A DNA stretch of 56,787 nucleotides from an uncultured Mailhella sp. Lineage in GTDB: Bacteria; Desulfobacterota; Desulfovibrionia; Desulfovibrionales; Desulfovibrionaceae. The position numbers were made by a program, and so were the translations under genes. The notes below the pieces were generated by a model, which was given only the letters and a program-made list of their open reading frames with translations, searched no databases and was not told the DNA's origin. The stretch spans positions 1-56,787 of the forward strand of contig NZ_CALUYL010000024.1 in assembly GCF_944324995.1 (NCBI RefSeq), written 5' to 3'. Positions within the stretch are counted from its first letter, which is position 1, and the number at the start of each line of letters is the position of its first letter. Positions 16,120 through 25,434 of this stretch are shown here, one piece after another.

Positions 16120-16750
16120 AGCCAGGAAGAGAGGAAAGGCAGAAAAGACAGGAAAGGCATGCGGGGGAAATAATTCCCCCCGCGCCCCCCTGATTCTGCC
16201 TCCCGGCTTCGCCGGTTCGGCAGGACAGGGTGAACGGAAAGATTATGCCCGAAGCTATGGGCGAAGGGGGAGTGTCTGCCGGAAGGCCGTCTCTCAACGC
16301 ACTGGGGCCCGCGGGCGACATCAGGAGCCCGCGCCGACGGCAGGCAAGTAGCCGGAATTTACTTCCGGCGTTAAACGCAGCCGCCGTCGTGCAAGCTTCG
16401 CATCCTGTACGGTGTGTCTTGCGCAAACGGGATGTTGTGGCAGAGCTAGTCCTGAAAGGTCAGAAATAATTCCCCGACAAAGTCGGGACAAGCCCCCCGC
16501 GCCCCCCTGATTCTGCCTCCCGGCTGCGCCGCCCGGCAGGACAGGGTGAACGGAAAGATTATGCCCGGAGCTATGGGCGAAGGGTGGACGTTTGGAAAGT
16601 CAGTAGGCACGACGCGCGGAAAGTTCTGGCAGACACTGTTCGGGCTGCGGGCTCAGTGCAGGTGTGTCCTTACGGACCCACCTGCGGTGGCCGACTCCTG
16701 TCCGACAAATGTCGGACAGTCGTGAGTAAGGAAGGATTTCCAGATATTTT
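16120..16750 (+). repeat. Composite structured repeat, copy 4
   Basis: It starts at the msrAB stop. It has the head hairpin, a CGCGGGC / GCCCGCG version of the middle stem (about 16309-16331), the GCCGGAA / TTCCGGC-type hairpin, then a second head whose loop carries the insert CCCGACAAAGTCGGG (16473-16487), and finally the tail hairpins GTGTCC / GGACCCAC and TGTCCGAC / GTCGGACA. Confidence 0.82.
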
Positions 16751-17001
16751 TAAGGGAACACCGAGCTCAAGGGCGCAAATGCAATCCGAAAGGTGGTTGT
16801 TCAGCGCTCCGAGGCCCCGGGCGATGTCAGTAGTCCGGGCATGGCAGCTCTCCCGACAGCATCAGGCAAGGGAACCCCGAAAGCAACGAAGGCGCAGCCT
16901 CAAGAGAAAAGTTTGAGATCGCGCCTTTTGTTTTGCGGGCAGAAAAGCCCCTTGACGGAGTTTCCTTTGCATCCTTCGCTCAACGCCGCGGACGGGCGGC
17001 A
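16751..17001. other. Gene-free stretch after composite repeat copy 4
   Basis: A degraded piece of the repeat middle (GGTGGTTGTTCAGCGCTC through GTAGTCCGGG) lies at about 16785-16850. The rest to 17001 shows no gene; it is the 3' flank of the minus-strand nuclease-like gene. No clear terminator for that gene is seen. Confidence 0.4.
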
Positions 17002-18207
17002 TCAATGCGTGATGATTTTTTGGATTTTCAAGAGGGCATCCCACTGTTCGCCGAAGGTGTTCAGGAGCTGTTTCTGTGAAACATCCGTGGACGACATGAG
17101 GCAGTAGGTATTTCTTTCCGTGAAAGAAAAAGCTGCTTTGTTTTTTATTTTTCCTGCGGCGCTTTCAAGGGCGGTCAACATACTTTCATCCTGTCTCATG
17201 TCGCTTATGTAAAGATACAGTTTGATGGAGCAGGTGTCGTCGTCATTGAGGGAAATATTAATGTAAATCGGCCAGTAGGTGTCATTTTCTTCGGAACGTT
17301 CCGCAATTTTCCAAGTCGTGAAATCGCACGAGCCTTTTTGTATGTAATAGGATGTTTTAAACTTTTTGCTTACGGCAAGGGAAAGGTCTATCTCCTTTAT
17401 ATATTTCATTCTCTTGATAAGTCTTTCAAATATCCACTGATGTTTGACGTATGTTTTATACAGAGAAATGTCGAAGTGCTTCTTGTCGGCAATAAAATCG
17501 GTGATGCTGTCCTCATGCAGATCCTTCACGGCGTTGATGAGTTCTGCATGCGTGTGACAGAGCTGATCCATGCAGTCGTCGAAGGCGCTTTCGTCGTCAA
17601 TGGCGGTATGGAATGATTCGAGAATGTATCTTATCCGCTGTTCTTTGACATCCTTCTTATGATTGACGATAAATTCGGATATCCAGGAGAAGTCGAGCGG
17701 TATCCAGCCCTTTTGGGCGATGTGTTCCATTTCAGGAACGTTCATATTGACGTCGAGATAGACGAAGAACGTTTTATCCAGCTTGTTTTTGCGCGTGTTG
17801 GAAAAATATTTTTGATAGAAACTGAGCTGATTGTTGTGTTCCTTGGAGCCGAATTTGTTTTCAATGACAATGCATACCTTGTCGCTGACAAGAAGAATGT
17901 CCAGTCTTCCCTTTTTCCCGTAATGCTTGATGGTCTGCTCGGTAAGAATGGTCGCGGAACCGATTTCGCCGAGGGTCAGCCGGTCTGAGTTCAGCTTTTC
18001 GTGCTGTTTGACGCTGTTGTTTATCTCCGCCACAAAAGCCTTGAGAAAGGCATTGCCTAAACCGTGACTTTCTTCCGGATCAAGAAGCCAGGCGATCAGT
18101 TGTGACGTGCCGAGCTCATTGAGCGAAATAAAATCAAAGATATTGTTCTTTTTTGAATAGTTGACAATAACGGCGTCGGATTCAAACTTTTTGATGGGGC
18201 TGGTCAT
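17002..18207 (-). CDS. PD-(D/E)XK nuclease superfamily protein, AT-rich, probably acquired
   Basis: The protein has 401 residues. The nuclease core is visible in residues 95-135: GRLDILLV (Asp103), then VIENK (Glu116, Lys118), then QLSFY (Gln127 and Tyr131, a QxxxY motif as in RecB-type nucleases). The N-terminus (NNIFDFISLNELGTSQLIAW) resembles the start of PDDEXK_4-type proteins found near restriction and defence genes. The C-terminal 200 residues are unassigned. The start at 18207 follows AAAGGA. Base composition is far more AT-rich than any neighbour except the HsdS recognition regions, a sign of horizontal transfer. It has its own promoter and no operon partner. Substrate and role are unknown; a defence role is inferred only from family and composition. 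Confidence 0.78.
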   Translation of the reverse strand: MTSPIKKFESDAVIVNYSKKNNIFDFISLNELGTSQLIAWLLDPEESHGLGNAFLKAFVAEINNSVKQHEKLNSDRLTLGEIGSATILTEQTIKHYGKKGRLDILLVSDKVCIVIENKFGSKEHNNQLSFYQKYFSNTRKNKLDKTFFVYLDVNMNVPEMEHIAQKGWIPLDFSWISEFIVNHKKDVKEQRIRYILESFHTAIDDESAFDDCMDQLCHTHAELINAVKDLHEDSITDFIADKKHFDISLYKTYVKHQWIFERLIKRMKYIKEIDLSLAVSKKFKTSYYIQKGSCDFTTWKIAERSEENDTYWPIYINISLNDDDTCSIKLYLYISDMRQDESMLTALESAAGKIKNKAAFSFTERNTYCLMSSTDVSQKQLLNTFGEQWDALLKIQKIITH

Positions 18208-18251
18208 GGCATATTCCTTTGTTCAAGGGAAAATTTTTTGCTGAATGCTTC

Positions 18252-18280
18252 ATAATATGATATTGTTCTTTATTGCTCAA
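18252..18280 (-). promoter_or_regulatory. Sigma-70 promoter of the PD-(D/E)XK gene
   Basis: Read on the minus strand: TTGAGC (18280-18275), 17 bases, then TATTAT (18257-18252), 45 bases before the start codon. Flanks are AT-rich. It is a good match in both boxes and spacing. Confidence 0.65.
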
Positions 18281-18439
18281 GTGATATCTATGCATAACGG
18301 CAACACTCACGCCTTCCGCCTTCCCTATTCACTGCAACAATTCACTGCGCAATCTCTTCTTTGATGGCTTCTCACGTTCGGCACCAGTGACGAGACAGTT
18401 TTCATAATCCGCGCCTTGTTGTCTCGAATGCAGGCGTTA

Positions 18440-18910
18440 CCGTCCTGCCATTCTTTCGCTCTCCAAACATCTGGAAATCCCATCCTTTGACACGACTGTC
18501 CGGCGAAGGCCGGACAGGAGTCGGCCACCGCAGGTGGGCGCAGCAGCGCACACCTGCACTGAGACCTTGTAATTCTCCCGAAGAGCAACACCGTCCCGTT
18601 TGCGCAAGACACGCTGTACGGTCTGCATCACTTGCACGACGGGCATTGCGTTTTACGCCGGAAGTGAATTCCGGCTACTTATGCCCGTCGGCCGGGCTCC
18701 TGACGTCGCCCGGGGCCCCACAGCGTTGAGAAACGTCCTTCCGGTTTCCACTCCCCCCTTCGCCCTCTGCTTCGGGCATAATCTTCCCGTTCACCCTGTC
18801 CTGCCGAACCGGCGAAGCCGGGAGGCAGAATCAGGGGGGGGCGGGGGGAATTATTTCCCCCGCATGCCTTTCCTGTCTTTCTTGTCTTTTCTGCCTTTTC
18901 TCTCTTTCTG
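18440..18910 (-). repeat. Composite structured repeat, copy 5 (minus strand)
   Basis: Read on the minus strand it begins after the pyc terminator with AAAGGCAG-type units, then the head hairpin, the CCGGCTTCGCCGG hairpin, the middle stems, and the GTGCGC / GCGCCCAC and TGTCCGGC / GCCGGACA tail hairpins, ending near 18470. Bases 18281-18439 show no feature. Confidence 0.82.
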
Positions 18911-18920
18911 CCTTTAACTA

Positions 18921-18954
18921 AAAAAGGGCGTCCGTTTTGCGGGACGCCCTTTTG
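18921..18954 (-). terminator. Intrinsic terminator of pyc
   Basis: Stem AAAAGGGCGTCC / GGGACGCCCTTTT with a seven-base loop, about 18 bases past the pyc stop. It has T or A runs on both sides and could work in both directions. Confidence 0.8.
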
Positions 18955-18971
18955 GGGGTTATGTTTTTGTG

Positions 18972-21900
18972 TTAGCTGCCGGGTTCCTTATCGGCCTTTT
19001 CCACGGGGCAGCCGCACCACGGGCAGTAGTGCATGGCGGCGGAGGGGAGGGGTTTGCCGCAGTCGGGGTTGGGGCAGACGATGGGGCAGGGGCCGAGTTC
19101 GACGATGAGTTCGCCTTCGCGCACGGGGATCATTTTACGCGTGGCCTGGTAGTCGGCGGTTTTGAGCACGCGTTTGACGATGCCGTCGGTGGGGGCGAGC
19201 ACGGCCTTTTCCTGCTTCATGATGGAGATGTTGAACAGTTCGTCTCCGGCCTTCACGATATCGCCGGGCTTGACGTACATCACCCAGAGGTCGCCGTTGG
19301 AGGGGGCGGCCACGTGGTAGATGTTGTTCTCATCGGCCATGGTGGTGTCGGCGGAGGTCATGCGGCCTTCGGAGACTTTGACTTCGTGGCTGATGAGGAT
19401 GGAGTCGAAGCTGTAGCGCACGGTGACGGTTCCGTGATCGGTGACGGGACTGATACGGAAGATGGTCATCTTGTGGGGCTTGCCGCTCGAATCGGTGAAC
19501 TGGAGTTCCTGACCCAGCTTGAGGCCTTCAAACCACACGTGCAGGGGCAGGCGGTTGGGATCGCCGTACTTTTTGACGAACTGCATGGTTTTGACGGCGT
19601 CGCCGGGGTGGTTCAGGTACATGACGAGTTCTTCGTCGGAGGGGGCGCGCTTGATGATGGCGGCGCAGGCCTTGGCTTCGGCTTCGACGTTGACGTCCTT
19701 CAGGTGCTCGAGGGGGGAATCCTCGGTGCGGGAGGCGAGGGCGGAGCGGTAGGCGGAGCTGCCGAAGGCGCTCTCATAGACCCAGTCTTCGGGGAAGCCG
19801 AGGGGCAGGCGGCCGAACTTGCCGAGCAGCAGGTTGCGGAAGGCGTCGTTGCAGTCGCGGTAGATGTCGAGGCGCTGTTCGCGAAGGATGTCGTCCACCT
19901 GATCTTCGGGGGTGACGGCGGCGAGTTCAGCCACGCGGATGAGGTCCTGCACGCCCTTTTCGCCGCTGCGCTTGAAGGCGTTGGTCACGGCGAGGAAGGC
20001 GGTGTTCCAGGTGATCTGGGAACCGGGGGTGACGTCGTGATAGCGCACTATTTTGCGGATGGCGGCAAGGAAGCGCAGCATGTGGGGCAGCAGCTGAATG
20101 TAGCCCTGCTTCATGGCGCCTTCCTGCGAGGACGAGGTGGCACCGCCGGGCATGCAGTGATACACGGCGTTGTAGTCGGTGCCCTGGAAGTAGGGGGAGC
20201 AGTAGCGGTCGTAGAAGGGCATGATCTGCTTGAGCACGAAGTTGGCCTGGGCGATCATATCCTTGTTGACCATGGTTTTGAGGCCGAGCTCATTTTCCAT
20301 GTAGGCCACGGTGGCGAGCACGTCGCCCTGACCGTAGGTGCGCACGCTGGCGCCGAGGCCGGTATCGACGATCTGAACGCCTGCCTTGGCGGCGGCGCCC
20401 ACGGCGGGCACGAAGAGGCCGTCGGTGGCGTGGCGATGGTAATGGAGCACGAGGTCGGGCCACTGCTTGCGGATGGCCAGGGTGAGATCGGCGATGAAGG
20501 ACGGCGAGCAGATGCCGGCCATGTCCTTGAGGCCGAGGATGATCATGCGCGAGGCGTCCTTCTGGGTGCAGCCCGCGATGCTGCCGACCATGTCGAGGGT
20601 GGCGGCGGTCACGTTGAGGTAGTGGTCGATGTCGAAGCCCTTGGCCACGGAGATGGAGAGGGCGGGTTCAAAGACCACGTCGTTGCGGGAGAGCACGACT
20701 TCGGCGATGGGGCGCATGTTGCGCATATCGTTGAGGAAGTCGAAGCAGCGGATGATCTGGTAATTGTCGCAGATCATTTCGCCGGTGATGTTCATGAGGT
20801 TGCGGGGCTGGGGGGTGTAGCCGAGCACGTTGGTGGAACGCACGAGCAGCTGCTTGAGCGTTTTGGGCGCGAACTGATTCCAGGCCTGGGCCTCGGTGAA
20901 GGGATAGGTCATGTTGGCCATCATGGCCACATGGAAGTGAGCGCCGCCGCCGTTTTCGAGGGAGAAGAAGTTGCAGGAATCGAGGTAGGGCCCGATGAGT
21001 GCATCTTCGGCGAGGCGGAAGCGGTTGCCGGTATTGGACTGCGTCATGTCGCGGGTGGTGGTGTCGGTGAAGTGCACCATCTTGGAATCACGCAGGAATT
21101 CGAGCAGCTGATCGCGTTCGTGGGGATAGGGGCTCGGAGCGTAGCGGTCTGCGCCGGAGATGTGGGGCAGCACGGGCTCGAAGGCGGGCAGACGGGGGGT
21201 GTCTGCGGAGCGGTACTGACCGAGCTGCACGAAGGGATTGTATCCCTTGGCGGTGATTTCGGCCACGAGGTGGCTGAGACGTTCGCCTTCGGGCGCGAGA
21301 TCCTGATAGTCGAAGAGTTCCGGCGTATTGGCGACGAAGTTGGTGTCGAAGTTGGCGGAGCGGAACTGTTCGTTCTGGAGGATGTGGCGATAGAAGGGCA
21401 GCGTGGTCTTGATGCCGGAAATGGTGTACTCTTCGAGGGCGCGGTTCATGATGCTGAGAATGCGTTCCCAGCTTCTGCCGAAGGCGATGAGGAGCGCGCC
21501 AGCGGAGTCGTAGTTGGAGGGGAAGTCGTAACCGGCGCAGAGATTGGAGTCGATGCGGATGCCGGGGCCGCCGGGGGATTCGTAGCGGACGACGCGGCCG
21601 CAGTTGGGGGTAAAGTTGTTCTGGGGGTCTTCGCAGTTGATGCGGACCTGCATGGCCCAGTTCTGGGGCTTGGTGTTTTCCTCGTTGAAGGGGAGTTCGG
21701 CGCCGAAGGCGATGGCGATCTGCGCGCCGACGAGGTCGATGCCGTAGCGGCTTTCGGTGATGCCGTGTTCGACCTGGAGACGGGTGTTGACCTCGATCAT
21801 GTAGGGGGTGCCGTCCTGGGTGACGAGGAATTCCACGGTGGCGAGGGAATAGTAGTTGACGGCCTTGATGAGGGCGCGTGCGTATTCCTTGAGCTGATCG

Positions 21901-22694
21901 CGGAGTTTCTGGGTCATGCCGGGCCAGGGGGACGGCGTGATTTCGACGAGCTTCTGATGATTGCGCTGCACGGTGCAGTCGCGTTCATCGAAGGCGAAGA
22001 CGTTGCCGTACTGATCGGCGATGACCTGGATTTCGATGTGACGGACGTGTTCGAGGTAGCGTTCGACGAAGAGGCGGGGATTGCCGAAGGAAGCTTCGGC
22101 CATGGTGGAAGCCTTGACGAAGGCGTCTTCGAGTTCCTGCATGGTGCGGATGACGAAGATGCCGCGACCGCCGCCGCCGCCTTCAGCCTTGAGCATGACG
22201 GGCAGACCGATTTTCTTGATGACCTTGCGTGCGCCGTTGATGTCGACCGCGCCGTCGGAACCGGGCACGACGGGCACGCCGATTCTGGTGGCGAGGTTTC
22301 TGGCCTGCACCTTGTTTCCGAGCAGGTTCATGGATTCGCAGGTGGAGCCGATGAAGGTGATGCCGGATTCGGCGCACTTGCGGGGGAAGCTGTCGTCTTC
22401 GGAGGCGAAGCCCCAGCCGGGATGGATGCCGACCACGCCGCGGGCCTTGGCCTTGCTGATGATGAGGTCGAGGTCGAGGTAGGCGGAGGGGTTGGGACCG
22501 AGGAGCATGAGTTCCTGAGCGGCGGAGGCCGCGGGGGAGGTCTTGTCCACGTCGGTGGCGGTCATGATGGCCACGGCGCCGAAGCGTTCGCGGATGGCGC
22601 GGCAGATGCGGCGGGCGGGAATGCCGCGGTTGGCCACGAGTATGGCCTTGCCTTTGAGCTCGGCCTGAACTTGTTCCATGGTTTTTGCAGACAT
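18972..22694 (-). CDS. pyc: Pyruvate carboxylase with C-terminal zinc ribbon
   Basis: The protein has 1240 residues and converts pyruvate plus bicarbonate and ATP to oxaloacetate. The N-terminal biotin carboxylase (about 14-470) has the glycine-rich loop EGGGGGRGI and the EVNTRLQVEHGITE signature. The carboxyltransferase (about 540-830) has DTTTRDMTQS, the LGLKDMAGI lysine and the metal-binding HYHRH. A PYC/OADA-type domain follows, then a biotinyl domain with Lys1160 in IMKQEKAV; the residue after the lysine is Gln where Met is usual. The last 35 residues form a CPNPDC ... CPWC zinc ribbon, not part of the textbook enzyme. birA lies 53 bp upstream in the same direction, so substrate and modifying enzyme are probably cotranscribed. 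It would supply oxaloacetate for anaplerosis. Confidence 0.93.
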   Translation of the reverse strand: MSAKTMEQVQAELKGKAILVANRGIPARRICRAIRERFGAVAIMTATDVDKTSPAASAAQELMLLGPNPSAYLDLDLIISKAKARGVVGIHPGWGFASEDDSFPRKCAESGITFIGSTCESMNLLGNKVQARNLATRIGVPVVPGSDGAVDINGARKVIKKIGLPVMLKAEGGGGGRGIFVIRTMQELEDAFVKASTMAEASFGNPRLFVERYLEHVRHIEIQVIADQYGNVFAFDERDCTVQRNHQKLVEITPSPWPGMTQKLRDQLKEYARALIKAVNYYSLATVEFLVTQDGTPYMIEVNTRLQVEHGITESRYGIDLVGAQIAIAFGAELPFNEENTKPQNWAMQVRINCEDPQNNFTPNCGRVVRYESPGGPGIRIDSNLCAGYDFPSNYDSAGALLIAFGRSWERILSIMNRALEEYTISGIKTTLPFYRHILQNEQFRSANFDTNFVANTPELFDYQDLAPEGERLSHLVAEITAKGYNPFVQLGQYRSADTPRLPAFEPVLPHISGADRYAPSPYPHERDQLLEFLRDSKMVHFTDTTTRDMTQSNTGNRFRLAEDALIGPYLDSCNFFSLENGGGAHFHVAMMANMTYPFTEAQAWNQFAPKTLKQLLVRSTNVLGYTPQPRNLMNITGEMICDNYQIIRCFDFLNDMRNMRPIAEVVLSRNDVVFEPALSISVAKGFDIDHYLNVTAATLDMVGSIAGCTQKDASRMIILGLKDMAGICSPSFIADLTLAIRKQWPDLVLHYHRHATDGLFVPAVGAAAKAGVQIVDTGLGASVRTYGQGDVLATVAYMENELGLKTMVNKDMIAQANFVLKQIMPFYDRYCSPYFQGTDYNAVYHCMPGGATSSSQEGAMKQGYIQLLPHMLRFLAAIRKIVRYHDVTPGSQITWNTAFLAVTNAFKRSGEKGVQDLIRVAELAAVTPEDQVDDILREQRLDIYRDCNDAFRNLLLGKFGRLPLGFPEDWVYESAFGSSAYRSALASRTEDSPLEHLKDVNVEAEAKACAAIIKRAPSDEELVMYLNHPGDAVKTMQFVKKYGDPNRLPLHVWFEGLKLGQELQFTDSSGKPHKMTIFRISPVTDHGTVTVRYSFDSILISHEVKVSEGRMTSADTTMADENNIYHVAAPSNGDLWVMYVKPGDIVKAGDELFNISIMKQEKAVLAPTDGIVKRVLKTADYQATRKMIPVREGELIVELGPCPIVCPNPDCGKPLPSAAMHYCPWCGCPVEKADKEPGS

Positions 22695-22747
22695 ATCTAC
22701 TCCGAGGAAGGGGGAGGTTTCGGGGGGGCCGGGTTCCGACGGGGAAG

Positions 22748-24160
22748 TCAGGAGACTTGACCGGCGGGAAGGATGGAGCCGCCCAGAAACGTTTCCGTTC
22801 CGAATGCTGTACTGAGGCGAAGCGCGCCGGATTCGGTCACGCCGTCCACCACGCCCTCACAGGGGATTCTGACCATGGTTTCCCTTTCGGGGCAGGCGTC
22901 GGCGAGCGTGACGCGGCAGCCGCGGAAGGCGAGATGCCTTTGCGCGAGCGCGGGCCACCACGGTTCGAGGGTCTGCCTTTGTGAATAGCAGGAAAAAAGA
23001 CGGCTCGCAAGTCGAATCCAGAGCGTGAAAATAGTCACGATGTCCTTGGATTTGCTGTCCTTTTGCGAGGGATGGGCGCAGGCGGGATCGACGAGGGGAA
23101 AGCCGGATGCGCGCCTGAGCACGCCTGCGGAAAAAGCGTAGTTATCCCGGAGCATTGAGTTCGGCGGGCAGGAGACGAGGTTGAAGCCCGTGCCCACAAT
23201 GAGCGCGCCGCGTCGTTCTTCCATGAGCATGCCGCCGACTTTGAAGCAGTCGTTTCTGCCCGGGGCGACGCCGGGGCGGAACGAGGATGAGGGCTGAAGG
23301 AGGTCGTTGGGCCATTTGAGGAGCACGGGGCAGCGTTCGCGGGAGAGGGCTTCGGCGAAGAGGGCTCCGCAGGCGGGGGCGGCGGCCGCGGAATCGAAGG
23401 GCGGGGCGAGGGGAAGGCGCAGGGCGGAGTAGAGATTGCCCTCGGGGGAGGCCCAGGCGCGGCGCATCTGTCCACGGCCGGAGCTCTGACGCAGGGAAAG
23501 CACGGAGGCCCATTCGGGGAAGAGGTCGGCCTCCACGAGCAGGCGGGCGACGTCGAGGGTTGAGGTGGCAGGGCCTGTGATGTACACTGGGGCGGGCAGT
23601 CCGGGTGCGGGAATTTCGAGCCAGCGCACGCCGTTTTTTTCTTTGGGCGTCCAGGCAAGGGCATCGGGGCCTGCGGAACCGGGACGCGTGGCCGAGGAGT
23701 CGGGGCGCGAAGGCGAGCCGGAGAGCGGAGCCGAAGCGTTGGCTGCGGCGAGACCGGCGTCCGCGCAGGTGGCCGCGTTTGCAGTTGCACGGGTGACCGC
23801 GTTTGCAGCGGCGATTGCTGCGGCGGAAGTTCCGCCGTGTTCCGGGTCGTCGGCCTTGCCCGGTACGCGCGCATCCGCATAGGCGGAGCGTTCGCCCGGA
23901 GCCGGGCCCGCGCCTCGTTCGCTCCGTTCCGGGGCGTTTGCAGTCGCGCTGGCGTCCGGCGTGTCGGCGCGGTTTCCGCCGTCGTCGCGCTCCGTCCATG
24001 CGGCGGCAAACAGCGCCGGAATCGTCGCCAGATCTGCGGCGGTCAGGGCAAGAGGCGAGGCGGCAAGCGCTTCCGGCGAAAAGGGCAGAGCCGTGGGCTC
24101 CTGTTCCCCGATGGGGGGCAGGCCCAGATAGAGCAGTCGCAAGGCGGCGTTATCGTTCAT
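22748..24160 (-). CDS. birA: Biotin--protein ligase
   Basis: The protein has 470 residues. It attaches biotin through biotinyl-AMP to the carrier lysine of carboxylases. The catalytic core is in about residues 175-380: SSGRGQMRR, KWPND and KVGGMLMEE are the biotin/ATP-binding motifs. The C-terminal small domain (about 400-470) has the GVVDGVTESGALRL beta barrel. There is no N-terminal winged helix, so it should not act as a repressor. Residues about 60-170 are an Ala/Arg/Pro-rich low-complexity insertion, which makes the protein much longer than the usual 230-330 residues. It lies immediately upstream of pyc in the same direction. The start at 24160 is the first ATG; one inside the low-complexity part cannot be excluded. 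Confidence 0.88.
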   Translation of the reverse strand: MNDNAALRLLYLGLPPIGEQEPTALPFSPEALAASPLALTAADLATIPALFAAAWTERDDGGNRADTPDASATANAPERSERGAGPAPGERSAYADARVPGKADDPEHGGTSAAAIAAANAVTRATANAATCADAGLAAANASAPLSGSPSRPDSSATRPGSAGPDALAWTPKEKNGVRWLEIPAPGLPAPVYITGPATSTLDVARLLVEADLFPEWASVLSLRQSSGRGQMRRAWASPEGNLYSALRLPLAPPFDSAAAAPACGALFAEALSRERCPVLLKWPNDLLQPSSSFRPGVAPGRNDCFKVGGMLMEERRGALIVGTGFNLVSCPPNSMLRDNYAFSAGVLRRASGFPLVDPACAHPSQKDSKSKDIVTIFTLWIRLASRLFSCYSQRQTLEPWWPALAQRHLAFRGCRVTLADACPERETMVRIPCEGVVDGVTESGALRLSTAFGTETFLGGSILPAGQVS

Positions 24161-24276
24161 GGATCCTCCAGAGCGGCCGTCGCGTATCGGCGGCGATGAA
24201 ACACACAGCCCCTCCTGCGGGAGGGAGGCGCGCGGCGTTTTTGCCTGCGCGCGGCGGCCCGCGGGCCGGGGGCAAC

Positions 24277-25434
24277 ATGGGTGAATGGTATGTGGTGGGC
24301 GGCGCGGTGCGCGATCTTCTGCTGGGGCGTCCTGCCCACGACGTGGATGTTTCCTTCAGCGGTGGCGAAGCATTCTTTCTACAGCGCTTCCCTGCGGCGC
24401 GCAATACGGGTCGCAGTCCTGAAATCTGGCTTGTGGGCGCGGACGAGTTCACCCCGCTGGAAGGCGATGTCGAGCACGACATGCTTACCCGCGACGTCAC
24501 CGTGAACGCCGCCGCCTTCGACGCGCAGGGGCGTTTGTTCTGCCATCCGGATTTTCTTGCGGACATGGCTGCCCGCCGTCTGCGCTTTGCCTCGCCCGAC
24601 GCGCTGAAAAACGATCCGCTTCGCCTGTTCCGCGTGGCGCGCTTTGCCGCGGCCTGGCCGGACTGGACCGTGCCCCCCGAAACGCTGGACGCCATGCGCC
24701 GCGCGGCCGTGGAGTGCCGATCCGCGGTAGCCGCGCTTCCTGCCGAGCGCGTGGGACGCGAATTTCTGCGCGCGCTGGAAGCGTCGAAGCCGTCGCGTTT
24801 TTTCACGGTGCTGCGCGACGCGGACTGTCTTTCTCCGTGGTTTGAGGAACTCGCCCCCGCGGCGGATATTCCTGCGGGGCCGCTCCCGTGGCACGACAAT
24901 TCGGTGCTGGATCACACCCTTGAGGTGCTCGACCGCTGTGCCGGACACCCCCTCGCCGCCTGGATGGCCCTTTGTCACGATCTCGGCAAAATCCGCACGG
25001 ACGCCGCCATTCTGCCGCATCACTACGGGCATGAGCTCAAGGGCGCGGAACTCGTGCGCGCCCTGGGCCGCCGCCTGCGCCTGCCTTCGCGCCACATTCG
25101 CGCGGGCGTGGAGGGCACGGCGCTGCACATGAAGGGGGGCGTGTACGGCTCCCTGCGCGCAGGCACGCGCAGAGACCTGATCTGCAAACTCCAGGAAGCC
25201 CGCATCTTCCATGATTTCTGGATCCTCGCCGGAGCCGACGGCGGCTGGAACTGGGAACCCATGGCCACCCGCGACCTCGCCGCCATCCGCGCCGTGCGCC
25301 TGCCCGAAGCCTGGCGCAACCGCGGCGCGGAATCCGGAAAACGCCTGCGCCAGCTCCAGTGCGAAGCCCTCTCCCGACTCCCGAAATCCCAGCCCCCCCG
25401 CGCCCTCAACGCCCCGCCTTTGCCGGAAGAGTAA
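24277..25434 (+). CDS. cca: CCA tRNA nucleotidyltransferase / polynucleotide adenylyltransferase family
   Basis: The protein has 385 residues from the ATG at 24277 (MGEWYVVGGAVRDLLLG), chosen because GGGGG lies 6 bases upstream and the nucleotidyltransferase motif starts directly; an ATG at 24196 would add 27 residues. The catalytic head has GGAVRD and the metal-binding DVDVS pair, followed by RDVTVNAAA and the RLFRVARFAA helix of the neck. An HD domain is present (LCHDLGK, about residues 230-235), as in the E. coli-type enzyme with phosphohydrolase activity. It repairs or completes the CCA end of tRNAs. It is transcribed divergently from birA. A composite repeat starts on its stop codon. Confidence 0.9.
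   Translation: MGEWYVVGGAVRDLLLGRPAHDVDVSFSGGEAFFLQRFPAARNTGRSPEIWLVGADEFTPLEGDVEHDMLTRDVTVNAAAFDAQGRLFCHPDFLADMAARRLRFASPDALKNDPLRLFRVARFAAAWPDWTVPPETLDAMRRAAVECRSAVAALPAERVGREFLRALEASKPSRFFTVLRDADCLSPWFEELAPAADIPAGPLPWHDNSVLDHTLEVLDRCAGHPLAAWMALCHDLGKIRTDAAILPHHYGHELKGAELVRALGRRLRLPSRHIRAGVEGTALHMKGGVYGSLRAGTRRDLICKLQEARIFHDFWILAGADGGWNWEPMATRDLAAIRAVRLPEAWRNRGAESGKRLRQLQCEALSRLPKSQPPRALNAPPLPEE

Noticed and set aside
17002-18207. Reading the PD-(D/E)XK protein as Cas4
   Set aside because: Cas4 has a C-terminal cysteine cluster and is about half this length; the Cys pattern is absent here.
18969-22760. 1263-codon plus-strand open frame opposite pyc
   Set aside because: Gly/Val/Asp-rich mirror translation of pyruvate carboxylase.
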